A DNA stretch of 64,000 nucleotides, from the NCBI GenBank assembly GCA_020726505.1, contig JAHLEZ010000038.1:310001-374000 (forward strand), read 5' to 3'. The translations under genes and the position numbers were made by a program. This document shows positions 52,601-62,410 of this stretch, piece after piece. Positions within the stretch are counted from its first letter, which is position 1. Each line of letters opens with the position of its first letter. Under the pieces are notes generated by a model, which worked only from the letters and a program-made list of their open reading frames with translations, ran no database searches and had not been told where the DNA came from. This DNA is from Leptodontidium sp. MPI-SDFR-AT-0119 (Eukaryota > Ascomycota > Leotiomycetes > Helotiales > Leptodontidiaceae).

Positions 52601-53673
52601 GAGATGAGCGATGGCTGTTGATTGACGAGCAAGTACACCAGCCCTCGCAGGACAGCCGTGGCGTCGTTGATTCGCGAGTCCGTAGCCTGGCAAAAGAAAT
52701 AGGATAGTATGTCTGTCTTCGACATTGATTTCTCCAGCTCGTTGATGATACCGCAGAGCAGCATTGTCTTGCCCTTGCCGGGATCACCCTTGATCCATAG
52801 CAGTTGGCTTTGCTGGTTGTCACGCCACTGTTGAAAGTCGGAGGTCTCTAGGACCCAGTGATATGAGCCCTCTAGCAAGCCACCCTTGATGTCCTCAATA
52901 CGCGTCTTGTCATCGCGGGGATCGCTGAGGCGTAAGTCTTGGAGGCACTTGTTAAACTTGTCGATTTCCTCTTCGAGCCGTTTGAATGCATTCGCCATCC
53001 CTTCGCCATAACGGAGGGGCATTTGGACGTCAAAAATGCCGAGTAACGAGTAAGCTTTGTCTTCTTCGACTTTTGTCTGGCGGGGTTGAATCCATGAAAA
53101 TCGCTCCTTATCGCTGAACTGCGACAAAGAGGCTCCTTGAAGTGCCGACTTAGGGATGCCTGTGATCTCGTGAATTTGCTGCTCTAGAGAACTCTTACTA
53201 CCAATCCGCTTAGATTCACGGCAGAAGAATTCAACTGATATCGGAGCAATAAGCTCTTGAAGAGTCCAGCCTCGAGTAAACCATCTGGATTTCCGAAATG
53301 CCGATTCCCAGGCCAGTTCATCAGTGTTGACGGTAGCTCTGGACACATCTGGCAGATAGACATAGCATTTAGTCGACATGCGGTACCAGCGAAACATAGA
53401 GTTGATAGCTTCTGCAAGCTCAGCGCTGTTTGATTTGTCGATACAGCAGGTGTCCACCCAGAAGTATTGCAAGCCATCACGGTTAGCCTGTTCTGCACAG
53501 AACCGTATCTTCTCGTAACCAGCCTTCTTCGTACCGGTTCCATTCTGCAGATCCTCAAAGGTGACCTCCTCCTCCTCCCATGTGTGCGAAAGTACAGCAT
53601 ACTCAGGTATGGCCCTGTTGAAGAACTCGGCCAAGCTGAAATCGCCATCGCTGTTGTAGTATAGCAGACGCAT
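49648..53673 (-). CDS. HET-NACHT-WD40 NLR, HNWD (HET-E/D/R) type (1,341 aa)
   Basis: Single-exon frame; the start chosen is the ATG opening MRLLYYNSDGDFSLAEFF, the usual N-terminus of this class (an upstream in-frame ATG at 53,832 adds 53 unlikely residues). HET domain ~25-220 (YAVLSHTW, FWVDTCCIDK, WFTRGWTLQELIAP). NACHT: Walker A GDPGKGKT at 296-303, Walker B STFLIIDALDEC near 398-407, then WVISSRNW. From about residue 831 there are ten WD40 repeats of 42-43 residues that are almost identical (GHTGLVTSVAFSPDGKQIVS then GSDDATVRRWDAATGQQ) plus a diverged eleventh. Differences concentrate at GL/GE/RE/DV/RP after GHT and at DDA/RDA/WDT/YDQ/WDH: the same surface positions known to be hypervariable and selected in Podospora HET-D/E/R. 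Intact. Function: nonself recognition by the WD40 propeller, oligomerisation by NACHT, cell death through HET. Confidence 0.92.
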   Translation of the reverse strand: MRLLYYNSDGDFSLAEFFNRAIPEYAVLSHTWEEEEVTFEDLQNGTGTKKAGYEKIRFCAEQANRDGLQYFWVDTCCIDKSNSAELAEAINSMFRWYRMSTKCYVYLPDVSRATVNTDELAWESAFRKSRWFTRGWTLQELIAPISVEFFCRESKRIGSKSSLEQQIHEITGIPKSALQGASLSQFSDKERFSWIQPRQTKVEEDKAYSLLGIFDVQMPLRYGEGMANAFKRLEEEIDKFNKCLQDLRLSDPRDDKTRIEDIKGGLLEGSYHWVLETSDFQQWRDNQQSQLLWIKGDPGKGKTMLLCGIINELEKSMSKTDILSYFFCQATDSRINDATAVLRGLVYLLVNQQPSLISHIQKKHGHAGKSLFEDANSWIAMSEIFTSILQDPSLRSTFLIIDALDECVVDRSKLLDFIVQKSSISPRVKWVISSRNWPDIEDRLERAGHKMRLCLELNQKSVSAAVGTYVKYKSRQLADEKGYDDRTREAVLQHLVSNADDTFLWVALVYENLKNVPRWKTLAKLKEFPPGLDLLYQRMLTQICESDDADLCKQILAVVSTVYRPITLMETTSIIETLVDIANDHKSLAAIIGLCGSFLSLREDTVSFVHQSAKDFLMKKASKEILPLGMDDVHHTIFSRSMLAMSNTLRRDIYGLHAPGISIDQVKQPDLDPLVALQYSCLYWVDHLLECQTRNDTIKDLKDSGLVYSFLHQYFLYWIEALSLLKSVSEGVVMIRKLEDLQVRFCVVSSLSDYTNVNKFDRSPDLRAFIQDATRFVVSNRSIIEQAPLQAYCSALVFAPEKSIVRQTFEKCIPPWIQRNPRLEIHWNALLQTLEGHTGLVTSVAFSPDGKQIVSGSDDATVRRWDAATGQQLLPALEGHTGEVTSVAFSPDGKQIVSGSDDATVRRWDAATGQQLLPALEGHTGLVTSVAFSPDGKQIVSGSRDATVRRWDAATGQQLLPALEGHTREVTSVAFSPDGKQIVSGSDDRTVRRWDAATGQQQLPALEDHTGLVTSVAFSPDGKQIVSGSWDTTVRRWDAATGQQLLPALEGHTDVVNSVAFSPDGKQIVSGSYDQAVRRWDAATGQQLLPALEGHTRPVTSVAFSPDGKQIVSGSWDHTVRRWDAASGQQLLPALEGHTGEVTSVAFSPDGKQIVSGSDDATVLRWDAATGQQLLPALEGHTGEVTSVAFSPDGKQIVSGSDDRTVRRWDAATGQQLLPALEGHTDVVNSVAFSPDGKQIVSGSYDQAVRRWDAATGQQLLPALEGHTREVTSVAFSPDGQRMPNLHVSENWLAEGTTKLLWLPTNYRPTCEATWGGIIALGLSSGGLSVLQVQQGLKFVT
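49800..51180 (-). repeat. 126-bp coding minisatellite (WD40 repeats)
   Basis: Eleven tandem 126-129-base units, GC-rich, almost identical except for two short variable windows per unit. It encodes the WD40 sensor of the HNWD gene. The homogeneity makes spurious ORFs in the other frames and strand. Confidence 0.9.
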
Positions 53674-54220
53674 TATGCGACTAGGTTCGAGGATCACAGG
53701 AGGAAAGGTTTCTCGGTAGCTGTTGAGCCGTCGTAGAGCATAGATGTGGAGTGAGGTGAAGGTTGTAGAAGACGTTGCATTGAGGCTGGCGCACTCAGCT
53801 GAGCGGCAGCCTCGCCGTAATGATACCAACAAGCATCACCACGGAAGACCTGCCAATCGCACTGGCTTACCGCAGAAACTCCTGAAGTCATAGAGGGGAG
53901 GATGTAGGATTTTCGAAGCCACTCTCGATTGAGCATGATGTGGAGGGAAATGCACAGTGAATGATTCCCAAGCCTTAATTTTCTGCCATGCTCGAATTGC
54001 CTAGCCCGAATTATTAGGCTTCAATTGCTCCGACATGAGATGCGGGGCGGGGGGGGGGGAGCGTTCACAGGACCCTAATCAATCTCGTTAATCGGTCCGA
54101 TCCGAGGCTCGATCCAACATCAGCCAAAAATGGCGGGGTAGTCTGTGCATCACACACTGTTTTTACGCGCAACGCCGCGAAGCAGATTTTGCTAGTTACG
54201 GTGTGTACTTAACTTCCTGA
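53674..54220. other. HNWD upstream region and degenerate TIR end
   Basis: Contains the promoter and leader of the HNWD gene, then a 12-base G run at about 54,048-54,059. A degenerate copy of the TIR family end lies at 54,120-54,207 (CATCAGCCAAAAATGGCGGG, then CGCCGCGAAGCAGATTTTGC, ending GTGTA). It resembles the inner end at 31,498-31,580. Confidence 0.5.
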
Positions 54221-55094
54221 TTAAAAATTCCTATGCTTGAATTTGCGTATGCCTAGAACTAAGCCTCGAGAAGGATTACCTCAGGGGATTTCCCTGTATC
54301 ACTTGTCATAGGGACATATACTTAAATCTGCGTATGCTTAAATTAAGTCTGCAAAACAGCGTCCCCCACGGCCGTCGCTTGTCTTGGGGGCATATGCTTA
54401 AATATGCGTATGCTTAAAACCAAAGCCTCGAGAAGGATTTCCTCGGAGGCTTTCTACGGCATCACTTGTCACTAGGACATATACCCAAATCTGCGTATAC
54501 CTAAAACTGAGTCTGCCTAAAACTAAATCTATACAAAAGTATCACCTGGTCGCTTATCCTGGGTGCATATGCTTTAAACTAAGTCTGCACAAAAGGCCGT
54601 ACCCCTCTTAGGGCTTGTCTCGAGGCATATATTTAAATCTGCGTATGCCCAAAATTGACTCTGCAGAAAAGGCCCTCCACCCTCGCTTGTCTCGGGGTAT
54701 ATCCGTAAATCTGCATATACCCAAACTTGAGGCTGCACAACAGGGTCCCCACCATCGCTTGTCTAGGGGGCATATGCTTAATTCTGCGTATGCCTAAAAT
54801 CAAGAAAGCCGTACCCCCACCCCCCGTCCCGGTACTTGTCTCGGGGGCATATGCTTAAATCCGCGTATGCCCAAAATCAAAAACGCCGCACCCCAACCCC
54901 CCTCCGGGCGATTGCCTCAGGGGCATATACTTAATTCTGCGTATACCTAATAAAAATTAAGTCTGTAGAAAAGGCACCCCCACCGTCACTTGTCTCCGGG
55001 GTATATACTTAAATCTGCGTATATCTAAAACCAAGTCTCGAGAAAGATTTCCTTAGAGGGTTTCTCCGGCGTTACTTATCACAAGGGCATATAC
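54220..55094 (+). repeat. ~90-bp array, forward arm
   Basis: About ten forward units: CATATGCTTAAATCTGCGTATGCC, TAAAATTGAGTCTGCA, C-rich spacer, CTTGTCTCGGGG. They run up to the core at 55,095. Unit copies differ mainly in the C-rich spacer length. Confidence 0.85.
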
Positions 55095-55215
55095 TTTGCT
55101 CACAATTTGTCAAGCGAAAGGGAACAAGCTGGTTTTGATGAAAGCTGTTGTAGATTTTGAGATAACGGCTGTCCATGGGTAGCGGGCAAAGTGAGAACTT
55201 TCTAGTAAATATAAG
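55095..55215 (-). repeat. Core element copy between opposing array arms
   Basis: About 120 bases of non-array sequence (GCGAAAGGGAACAAGCTGG ... GTAGATTTTGAGATAACGGC ... CAAAGTGAGAACTTTCTAG) with counterparts at 59,137-59,260 (same orientation), and at 34,500-34,620 and 58,515-58,600 (opposite orientation). It sits exactly where the array flips from forward to reverse. Confidence 0.7.
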
Positions 55216-56640
55216 CATATGCCCTCTTAACATACGACGCTAAGAATATCCTCATTTACAGACTTAATTTTAAGCATATGTAAATTAAAGCATATGCCGT
55301 CCTGATATACCACGACAAGGAAATCCTCATGTATAGACTTAATAATTAAGCATACAAAAATATAAGTATATGCCCCCTAATAAACGACACAGAGGACCTC
55401 CTCACGTACAGACTTATTTTAATATCTTCCTTTAACAAGAGACACCGAAGAAATCTTTGTCGACGGAATCAATCTTGAGCATACGCAGATGTACGCATGT
55501 TCCCTCGAGACAAGCGACGGGGGCAGGGGACGATTTTTCTGCAGACTCAATTTTGGATATACGCAGATTTAGGTATATGCCCTCATGACAAGCACTGATG
55601 GGGTGGAGGTGGGTGTGGGCGTGCGGCCTTTTCTGCAGACTCAATTATTAGGCATACGCAGATTTAGGTATATGCCCCCGAGGCAAGCGCCCGGAGGGGG
55701 GTTGGGGTATGGCCTTCTTGATTTTGGGCATACGCAGATGTAAGCATATGCCCCCGAGACAAGCACTTGGAGGGGCAGGGGTTACGGCCTTCTTGATATT
55801 GGGCATACGCGAATTTAAGAATATGCCCCCGAGACAAGCACTAGGAGAGGGATTAAGGTGCAACCCTTCTTTACCGACTTGATTTTAGGCATACGCAGAT
55901 TAAGCATATACGCCCGAGACAAGCGACGCTGGGAGACCCTGTCGTGCAGCCTCAACTTCGGGTATACGCAGATTTACGGATATGCCCCGAGACAAGCCCT
56001 GGGAGAGGAGTGGAGGTAGGGGTGCAGCATTCTGTGCAGACTCAATCTTAGGCATACGCAAGTTAAGCATATACTCCCGAGACAAGTGCCGGGGGTGGGG
56101 GTACGACCTTCTTGATTCAAGGTATACGCAGATTTAAAAACATGCACCCGGGCCGGCTGATCCTTCTGTGCAGACTCGTTTTAGCATACGCAGATTTAAG
56201 CTTAGGCTCCCGTGACAAGTGACGGGGAGGATTCGTTTGTGCAGACTTAATTCTAGGCATATGTAGATTTAAGTATATGCCCTTGTGATAGTGATGCCGG
56301 AAAATCCTCTGAAGAAGTCCTTCTCGAGGCGTAGTGTTAGGCATACGCAGATCTACTCCTGAGACAAGCGACATTTGTGGGATCTTTTTGTGCAGACTCA
56401 ATTTTAGGCATGCGCAAATTAAGCATAAGCCATACTGTACATGTCCTCGTGATAAGTTATGCCGGGGAAGTTAGGCATACGCAGATTTAAGTATATGCCC
56501 CCGAAACAAGCGCCGGGAGGAGGGTGGGGTACTGCCTCCCGTGCAGATTCAGTTCTAGGCATACGCAAATTTAAACATATGCCCTCGTGACAGCGACGCC
56601 GGGGAAACCCTCCGAGGAAATCTTTCTCGTGGCAGGCATG
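55216..56640 (-). repeat. ~90-bp array, reverse arm
   Basis: About fifteen units in the reverse orientation (AAGCATATGCCCCCGAGAC, AAGCGACGGGGG, TGTGCAGACTCAATTTTAGG, CATACGCAGATTTAAG). The first few next to the core are AT-rich and resemble the 11-13 kb array; later ones are GC-rich. Open reading frames across it translate the repeat. Confidence 0.85.
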
Positions 56641-57050
56641 CTCTTACTCGGCCTTAGGGTGGTTTAAATGGAAAGGCGGACACCTTAGATCACGGTTTCT
56701 GGTTCGTGCTAACGTAGTCGCCAAGAATAAACTTTTAGCCACCACAATGTGGCTGTGGCGAGTGATGGAGCTTATATAATCGATCCTGAAACCGCGCCAG
56801 AGCACGCCAACAGCACGCCAACTGGCGTGCTCTAGCGGGCTCCATCAACCAACATCAGAATGCGTGTCTGGATTGAGCTAGTAGTGACTCTAGTAATTTC
56901 ACACAGATTCCCCGGCGCGATAGGACATGCTTAGAAGTTTTCAATGTATATTTTCTTGTCTCTGTCTTTCTCCGGGCAGATCTGACGAAGCCTCAATCCT
57001 ACCCCCCCTGGAAGTCAGGTGATTGGTGAGCGAAGAGTCAGTTGGGCGGA
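56641..57050. other. Non-array island with nested hairpin
   Basis: About 410 bases of unrelated sequence separating the reverse array from the next forward array. At 56,799-56,833 an AGCACGCCAAC direct repeat is followed by TGGCGTGCT, so either copy can pair with it; the outer stem is 11 bp. A TATATAAT occurs at 56,773. It might be a remnant of another element, but I could not define ends. Confidence 0.4.
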
Positions 57051-58500
57051 TGCTTAAACCTGCATATGCCCTTGTGATAAGCGACGAACTAAGTCTCGGA
57101 AGGATTTCCTCGGAGGTTTTTCACGGCATTACTTGTTACGGATATACACCCAAATCTGCGTTAACTGAGTCTGCCTAAAACTGAATCTCTACAGAAGGAT
57201 AAGTTGGTCGCTTATCCTCCAGATCATATGCTTAAATCTGCATATGCTTAAAACTGAGTCCGCACAAAAGGCCGCACCCCCACCCCCGTCCCAGGGCTTG
57301 TCTCGAGGCATATGCTAAAACTGAGTATGTAGAAAAGGCTCCCCCCACCGTCGCTTGTCTTAGGGGCATATGCTTAAATCTGCGTATGCCCTAAATCAAG
57401 AAGGTCGTACCCCCACCCCCTTCCCGGCACTTGTCTCGGCGGCATATACTTAACCTACGTACACCTAAAATTGATTCTGCAGAAACCCAACCCCCCCCCC
57501 CCCCCCGGGGGCACACTGTCGCTTGCCTCGAGAGCATTTGCTTAAATCCGCATATGCCCAGACTTAGGTCTCGAGAAGGATTTCCTAGCGGATTTCCCCG
57601 GCTTCACTTGTTATCGGGACATATACTTAAATCTGCGCATGCTTAAATTGAGTCTGTACAACAGCGTCCCCCACCGCGGTCGCTTGTCTCGGGGCATATG
57701 CTTAAATCTGCGTATGTTTAAAACTAAGTCTCGCGAAGGAATTTCTCGGAGGCTTTTATGCGGCATTACTTGTCATCAGGGCATACACCTAAATCTGCGT
57801 AAACTAAGTCCACCTAAACTAAATCTCTACAAAAGGATTAGTTGGCCGCTTATCTTCTAAATCATATGTTTAAATCTGCATATGAAGGCGGCACCTTTAC
57901 CCCCGTCCTAGGGCGAAAAGCTGGTTTTAAGGCTTATAGTTAAATCTGCGTATGTTTAAAACTGGTCAGTAGAAGGCGCGCCCCTTTCACCCTCTTGCCA
58001 TCGCTTGTTTAGGGGGCATATGCTTGAAATTGTGTATACCTAAAATCAAGAAGGCCGCACCTTAAATCCCGCCCCTCTTAGTACTTGTTATAAGGGCATA
58101 TGTTTAAATCTAGGTATGCCTAATATCAAGAGAGCCGTACTCCACCCCCTTCTCGGGACGTGTCTTGGGGGTATATACTTAACTTGCATATGCCTAAGAT
58201 TGAATCTGCACAGAAGGCCGTACCCCCACCCCACCCCCTAGTGCCTGTCATAAGGGCATATACCTAAACTGCATATGCCTAAATTGAGTCTACACAACAC
58301 GCCCTTCCCCCCTCCCGGTCACTTTGTCTCAGGGGAATATACCTGCATCTGCTTATCCTCAAGATTGATTCTGTGGACAAAGATTTCCTCGGTGTCGCTT
58401 GTTTAAGGAATATATTAAATTTACGGACACTTACTTAGATTTTTGGTATGCTTAAATCAAGTCTGTAAATAAGTATATTCTCAGCGTCGAATTTTAAAAA
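57051..58500 (+). repeat. ~90-bp array, second forward arm
   Basis: About fifteen forward units with the same boxes as 54,220-55,094, including a pure C run near 57,488-57,506. It leads into a core copy at 58,515. Confidence 0.85.
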
Positions 58501-59136
58501 GGTATATGCTTATATTTCCTAGAAAGTTGGCCCACTCTACCCGTTATCCATAGTCAGCAATCACCTTAATATCTACAATAGTTTTTGTTCTTTTAATAAT
58601 TTTTAAGCAAAGTATTTGCCCTTGTGAAGTGACGTCAAGGAAAACTTCCGAGGAGAGCCTCCTCGAGACCCAGTTTTAGGCATACGTAAATTTAAGCACA
58701 TGCCCATGGAGAAAAGCGACAGGGCCGGGGGACCCTGTTATGTAGACTCAATTTTAAGCAGACGCAGATTTAAGCATACACCCCCGAGACAAGCGATGGG
58801 GAGGATATTTTCGTGCAGAATCAATTCTAGGCATACGCAAGTTCAGTATGAGGAAGGATTTCCTCACAGGCTTTCCCAGCATCACTTGTCACAAGGGCAT
58901 ATACTTAAATCTATACATGTATAGAATTAAGTCTGCACTAAAATATCCTCCCGTCGCTTGTCTCGGGGGTGTATGCTTAAATCTGCGTATTCTTAAAATT
59001 GAGTCTGCACACCAGAGTTCCCCACAACCGTGGCTGTCTCGAGGGCATAAGCTTACATCTAGTATGCCCAAATCTAACTCTCGAGAAGGATCTCCTCGGA
59101 GGATTCCCTGGCATCACTTGTCACAGGAGCAAACAC
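58501..59136. repeat. Core copy then short reverse and forward arms
   Basis: Core copy 58,515-58,600 (CTAGAAAGTTGGCCCACTCT ... AATATCTACAATAG), reverse units 58,620-58,840, then forward units 58,850-59,135 leading to the next core. Orientation again changes from forward to reverse across the core. Confidence 0.7.
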
Positions 59137-59260
59137 TCTGCTCACGAATGATTAAGGGAAAGGAGGCGAAGCCGGCCTTGAGAGAATCTATCGTAGATAT
59201 TAAGATGACGGCTATTCATAGGTAGTAGGTAGAGTGAGCCAACTTTCTAAGAAATATAAG
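59137..59260 (-). repeat. Core element copy
   Basis: Aligns with 55,095-55,215 (AAGGGAAAGGAGGCGAAGCC ... ATCGTAGATATTAAGATGAC ... AGAGTGAGCCAACTTTC) with many transitions. Forward units precede it and reverse units follow. Confidence 0.7.
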
Positions 59261-59900
59261 CAGATGCCCGCTTCACATACGACGTTGAGATTATCCTCAT
59301 TTACGACTCGATTTTAAGCATATCCAAACTAAAGCACATGCAGTCTTGATATACAGCAACAGGAAAATCCTTATGTATAGACTTAATAATTAAACGTAAG
59401 TTACAAAAATATAAGTATATGCCCCCCTATTCAACGACGGGAAGGACTTTAATTTTAAGCATCCGCAAATCTAATATGTTTTTTAATAAGCGATAGCGAA
59501 GAAATCTTTGTGCACAAAATCAATCTCAAGTATACGCAGATGTACGCATATTCCCTCAAGACAAGTACCTCCACCCCTTCCCAGCACTTGTCTCGGCGGC
59601 TTAGTTTTAGGCATACGAAGATTTAAGCATGTTCCCCGAGACAGGCAACGGTAAGGCATCCTTTTATGCAGACTCAATGAGACATACGAGAATTAAGCAT
59701 GTACCTTCATGACAGCGACTCCGAGGAATCCTTAATCAAACGATTGAGCATGCGCAAATTTAAACATACGCCATTTTGACAACGACGCCGAGAAAGCCCT
59801 CATTCACAGAACTGACCATATGCCTTATAATAAATAATGTTAAGGAAATTCGTACTTATAAAATGAAATTTAAGTGTACGCAAATTTAAGTCTTAGGCCA
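59261..59900 (-). repeat. ~90-bp array, second reverse arm
   Basis: About seven reverse units, partly AT-rich (AAGCATATCCAAACTAAAGC, CATACGAAGATTTAAGC), fading out near 59,900 before the chitinase gene. Confidence 0.75.
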
Positions 59901-60317
59901 ACTGATCAGCGATCCAGACGGCCTGGGGTCAGCCACTATCCTAAAAGAGAGCCCTGCGACTCTTGAGATTGTTCTAGAAAGGCTCGCAGGGATGAACCTG
60001 GGCTAACTGTATCGTAGACGTGGTCAAGGGACGCTAGGTCAGAGTGAGAGGAGTCTGTGCCATTGCTCAGGAAAAGTAGCCGGGTTGCAAGCAATGGTTC
60101 CATCTAAAAGGTGATACATGGTGCGGAATTGGTGCAAGTAGCGTAAGGAGAGAAGGTTGTCCTCGAATTCGTAACATAATCTTGTCATTTTATAATAATT
60201 CTCAGCCGGAGGTAAGCACAAGTGGCAAAATATTTTATTGAGAAAAGCAAAAAAAAAACAATAAATCTAGTAACTCTTCCGGTCCTTGCTTCCTCATAAT
60301 TGTCTTCTGCCAAGGAT
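59901..60317. other. Intergenic, 3' flank of the chitinase gene
   Basis: No supported gene. The short minus-strand ORF at 60,221-60,039 has no domain or splice support. Confidence 0.35.
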
Positions 60318-62186
60318 TCATCTTCGCGTGGCAAAGACAACAGTTACTATAGTTGTCGTGGCAATAGGAATATTCGTGGTTATGGTTGTGTATACGATAG
60401 ATCGACCAAGCGTTTGTGTGAGGAGGGATTCACACGACATGGAATCTTCAGACCTACAAGAATTTGGTTCCCAGATTCCTGAACGTGAGGTTGAAGATGT
60501 TGAAGATGTTGAGGATAACTTCGATAGCCATGAAAGTGGTAGCGAGATAAGTGCGGGTCCTATGTCCACATCGAAAGGCACTTGCGTTGAAGATGCTGAA
60601 GATGGAGATGTTGAAGATGTTGAAGATGTTGAAGATGTTGAAGATGTTGAAGATGTTGAAGATGTTGAAGATAACTTGGTTAACCATGAAAGTGGTAGCG
60701 AGATAACTGCGGGGCGTGTGCCCACATCGAAAGGCACTTGTGTTGTGCAAACTATGTCGGAACTCGTTTGCGGTTCGGTGGACGAAGGAAATACTGACCT
60801 GATAGAGGTAGTCACCGATGGCAATTGCGAGACAATTGGGTTGCGAATGTTGTCGTATGAAGAGTCCGGGAAATCCAAATTGTTCGCTGCTTGTTGAATG
60901 CAGCCTCCTAGCTCCAGAACTACATTTTCAATTAGACTATCCCCTCCCTTCTTGTCTGCACTGCTTTCCCACCACATTACACCTCCTAGATTCATACTCT
61001 TGATCCACCGGGCCTTCTGACGACCAGCCTCCACGGTATCATAGCTGACCAGTTCCTGCTTGGTTGGATCCCAACTATAGCTTGCTCCAAGCTTCTCATC
61101 GTATATTTCAGAGGAGCCATCCATTGGCAGAGACTTGTAGTCGTATACCCCCTCTTCCCAAGTACCAGTCCCTACGGCCCCGAACGATTGTCCAAGTCCT
61201 TTAGTCTTCGCAAATGACCGGCCGTAAATAGGCATTCCTAGGACAATTTTGTCGGACGCCACGCCGTGAGAAGTGTAGTAGTCAACACTGGACTTAGTAT
61301 CGAAAGGAGTAGAGGCGTCTCCGGCAGAGAATAGGTTTGCTTGGTGCCCCGTGATCTTAGGAACTAACCAGCTCCCCGCGTAATCATATGCCATCAGGTT
61401 CCAAAAGTCGAGATATTGGTCCATGGCTGCTAAGTCTAATTTTCGATAGTTTGAAGGGCCTGCGGGCGCTGCGAATGTAAGTTCAAAGTGATACTTTGTG
61501 TGCAAGGAGTCGCCATATTGATCGAGTTGTTTTCTGGTCTCTTTTAAGAGTAACACAAGGTTGGCGGCCTCAGCTTCATCAACGGGATACTCCCAATTGA
61601 CATCCAGGCCGTCAAGTCCAAGGTTCTTGACGAGATCCACCGCAGAGGAAGCGAACAAAGTCCGACCCTGTTCCGACGAAGCAGGGCCCGCAAAGTTTTG
61701 AGAGTATGTCGCGCCACCGATAGAGAGAAGGACCTTCAGGTTCCGATTTTTCTTAATAGAATATAATTGTCCCAGACACCCGTAGAGCTGAGCCCCGGTC
61801 TGAGTTGCCGTCTGGTCGCCAAGTTGAATGGAAGTATCAGCCTCTTCATCGGAGAGATAACTGGACGCATATTAGTGAATAAGGCTGCTGGACTGAAGAG
61901 AATCTAACACTTGTCCTGTGAACGGGTTTATATTTGCAAACGCATACAGCACATGAGTAAGCTGGTCAATGGGTAAATCCTTGGGGAAGAATTTTCTTTG
62001 GTAAATATCCCTTGATACTTAGCTTCTGTTCGTATTGGAATAACAAACTTACCAGTTGGCGTAATAAGCTGCTGTGCGATACTTGGAACAGCTGGAATTC
62101 TCTTGCCGCTTCGCTTCTCGTATCCCTCTACACCACGGTACGAAACAAAGCACGACAACAGCAGGGAGTTTCAAAGTGCTCCACAT
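60318..62186 (-). CDS. GH18 chitinase with altered catalytic motif (592 aa)
   Basis: Exons 62,186-62,053, 62,010-61,909 and 61,860-60,318 (42- and 48-base introns, GTAAGT...TCAAG and GTTAGA...GTCCAG). A signal peptide (MWSTLKLPAVVVLCFVPWCRG) is followed by the GH18 barrel: TAAYYANWDIY, LTHVLYAFANINP, VLLSIGGATYS, the active-site strand DGLDVNWEYP, MAYDYAG, LGMPIYGRSF and GGVMWWESSAD. The family motif DxxDxDxE reads DGLDVNWE: the Asp next to the catalytic Glu is Asn, expected to weaken catalysis. After the barrel (~residue 420) comes a low-complexity tail with (STS)n encoded by 9-base repeats, and a hydrophobic C-terminus (TTITTNIPIATTTIVTVVF) that could anchor it. Secreted or wall-associated chitin hydrolase or chitin binder. 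Confidence 0.85.
60601..60672 (+). repeat. 9-bp minisatellite GTTGAAGAT inside the chitinase gene
   Basis: About seven perfect tandem GTTGAAGAT units; on the coding strand they specify Ser-Thr-Ser steps of the chitinase linker. A shorter related stretch lies at 60,490-60,515. It probably varies in length between strains. Confidence 0.85.
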
Positions 62187-62410
62187 TGTGAGTTGATGAT
62201 AGCTAAGCTTCAATTCACCTGCAAGAAAATTCTGCGGGAATTCATATATATACTGTAACCTTATCTGACATTGACAGTGGCATATGCCTGATTCGGTAGG
62301 CTTAAATGAGAACACACCTTTGTATCCCAAACTTGTCCTTATTTATTAATAGAGCAGCATCTCAATATGTTTACTACATAAACAGAATAGGCTTGTTCTA
62401 AGCATAATTA

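Noticed and set aside
54600..59230. Many 60-125-residue ORFs with repeated LSRGIYLNLRMPKI-like sequence
   Set aside because: They are translations of the 90-bp array units in whichever frame lacks stops; no start context, splicing or independent conservation.
54220..59900. CRISPR-like appearance of regularly spaced repeats
   Set aside because: Units are contiguous tandem repeats with diverged, low-complexity spacers in a eukaryotic genome; no cas genes.
60286..60897. 203-residue plus-strand ORF rich in EDVEDVEDV
   Set aside because: Antisense of the chitinase linker; the acidic run comes from the GTTGAAGAT minisatellite.
61850..61930. Apparent in-frame stop in the chitinase (TAA after SSSLIH)
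   Set aside because: Explained by a 48-base intron (GTTAGA...CACTAAT...GTCCAG) whose removal gives GQVYLSDEEAD in frame.
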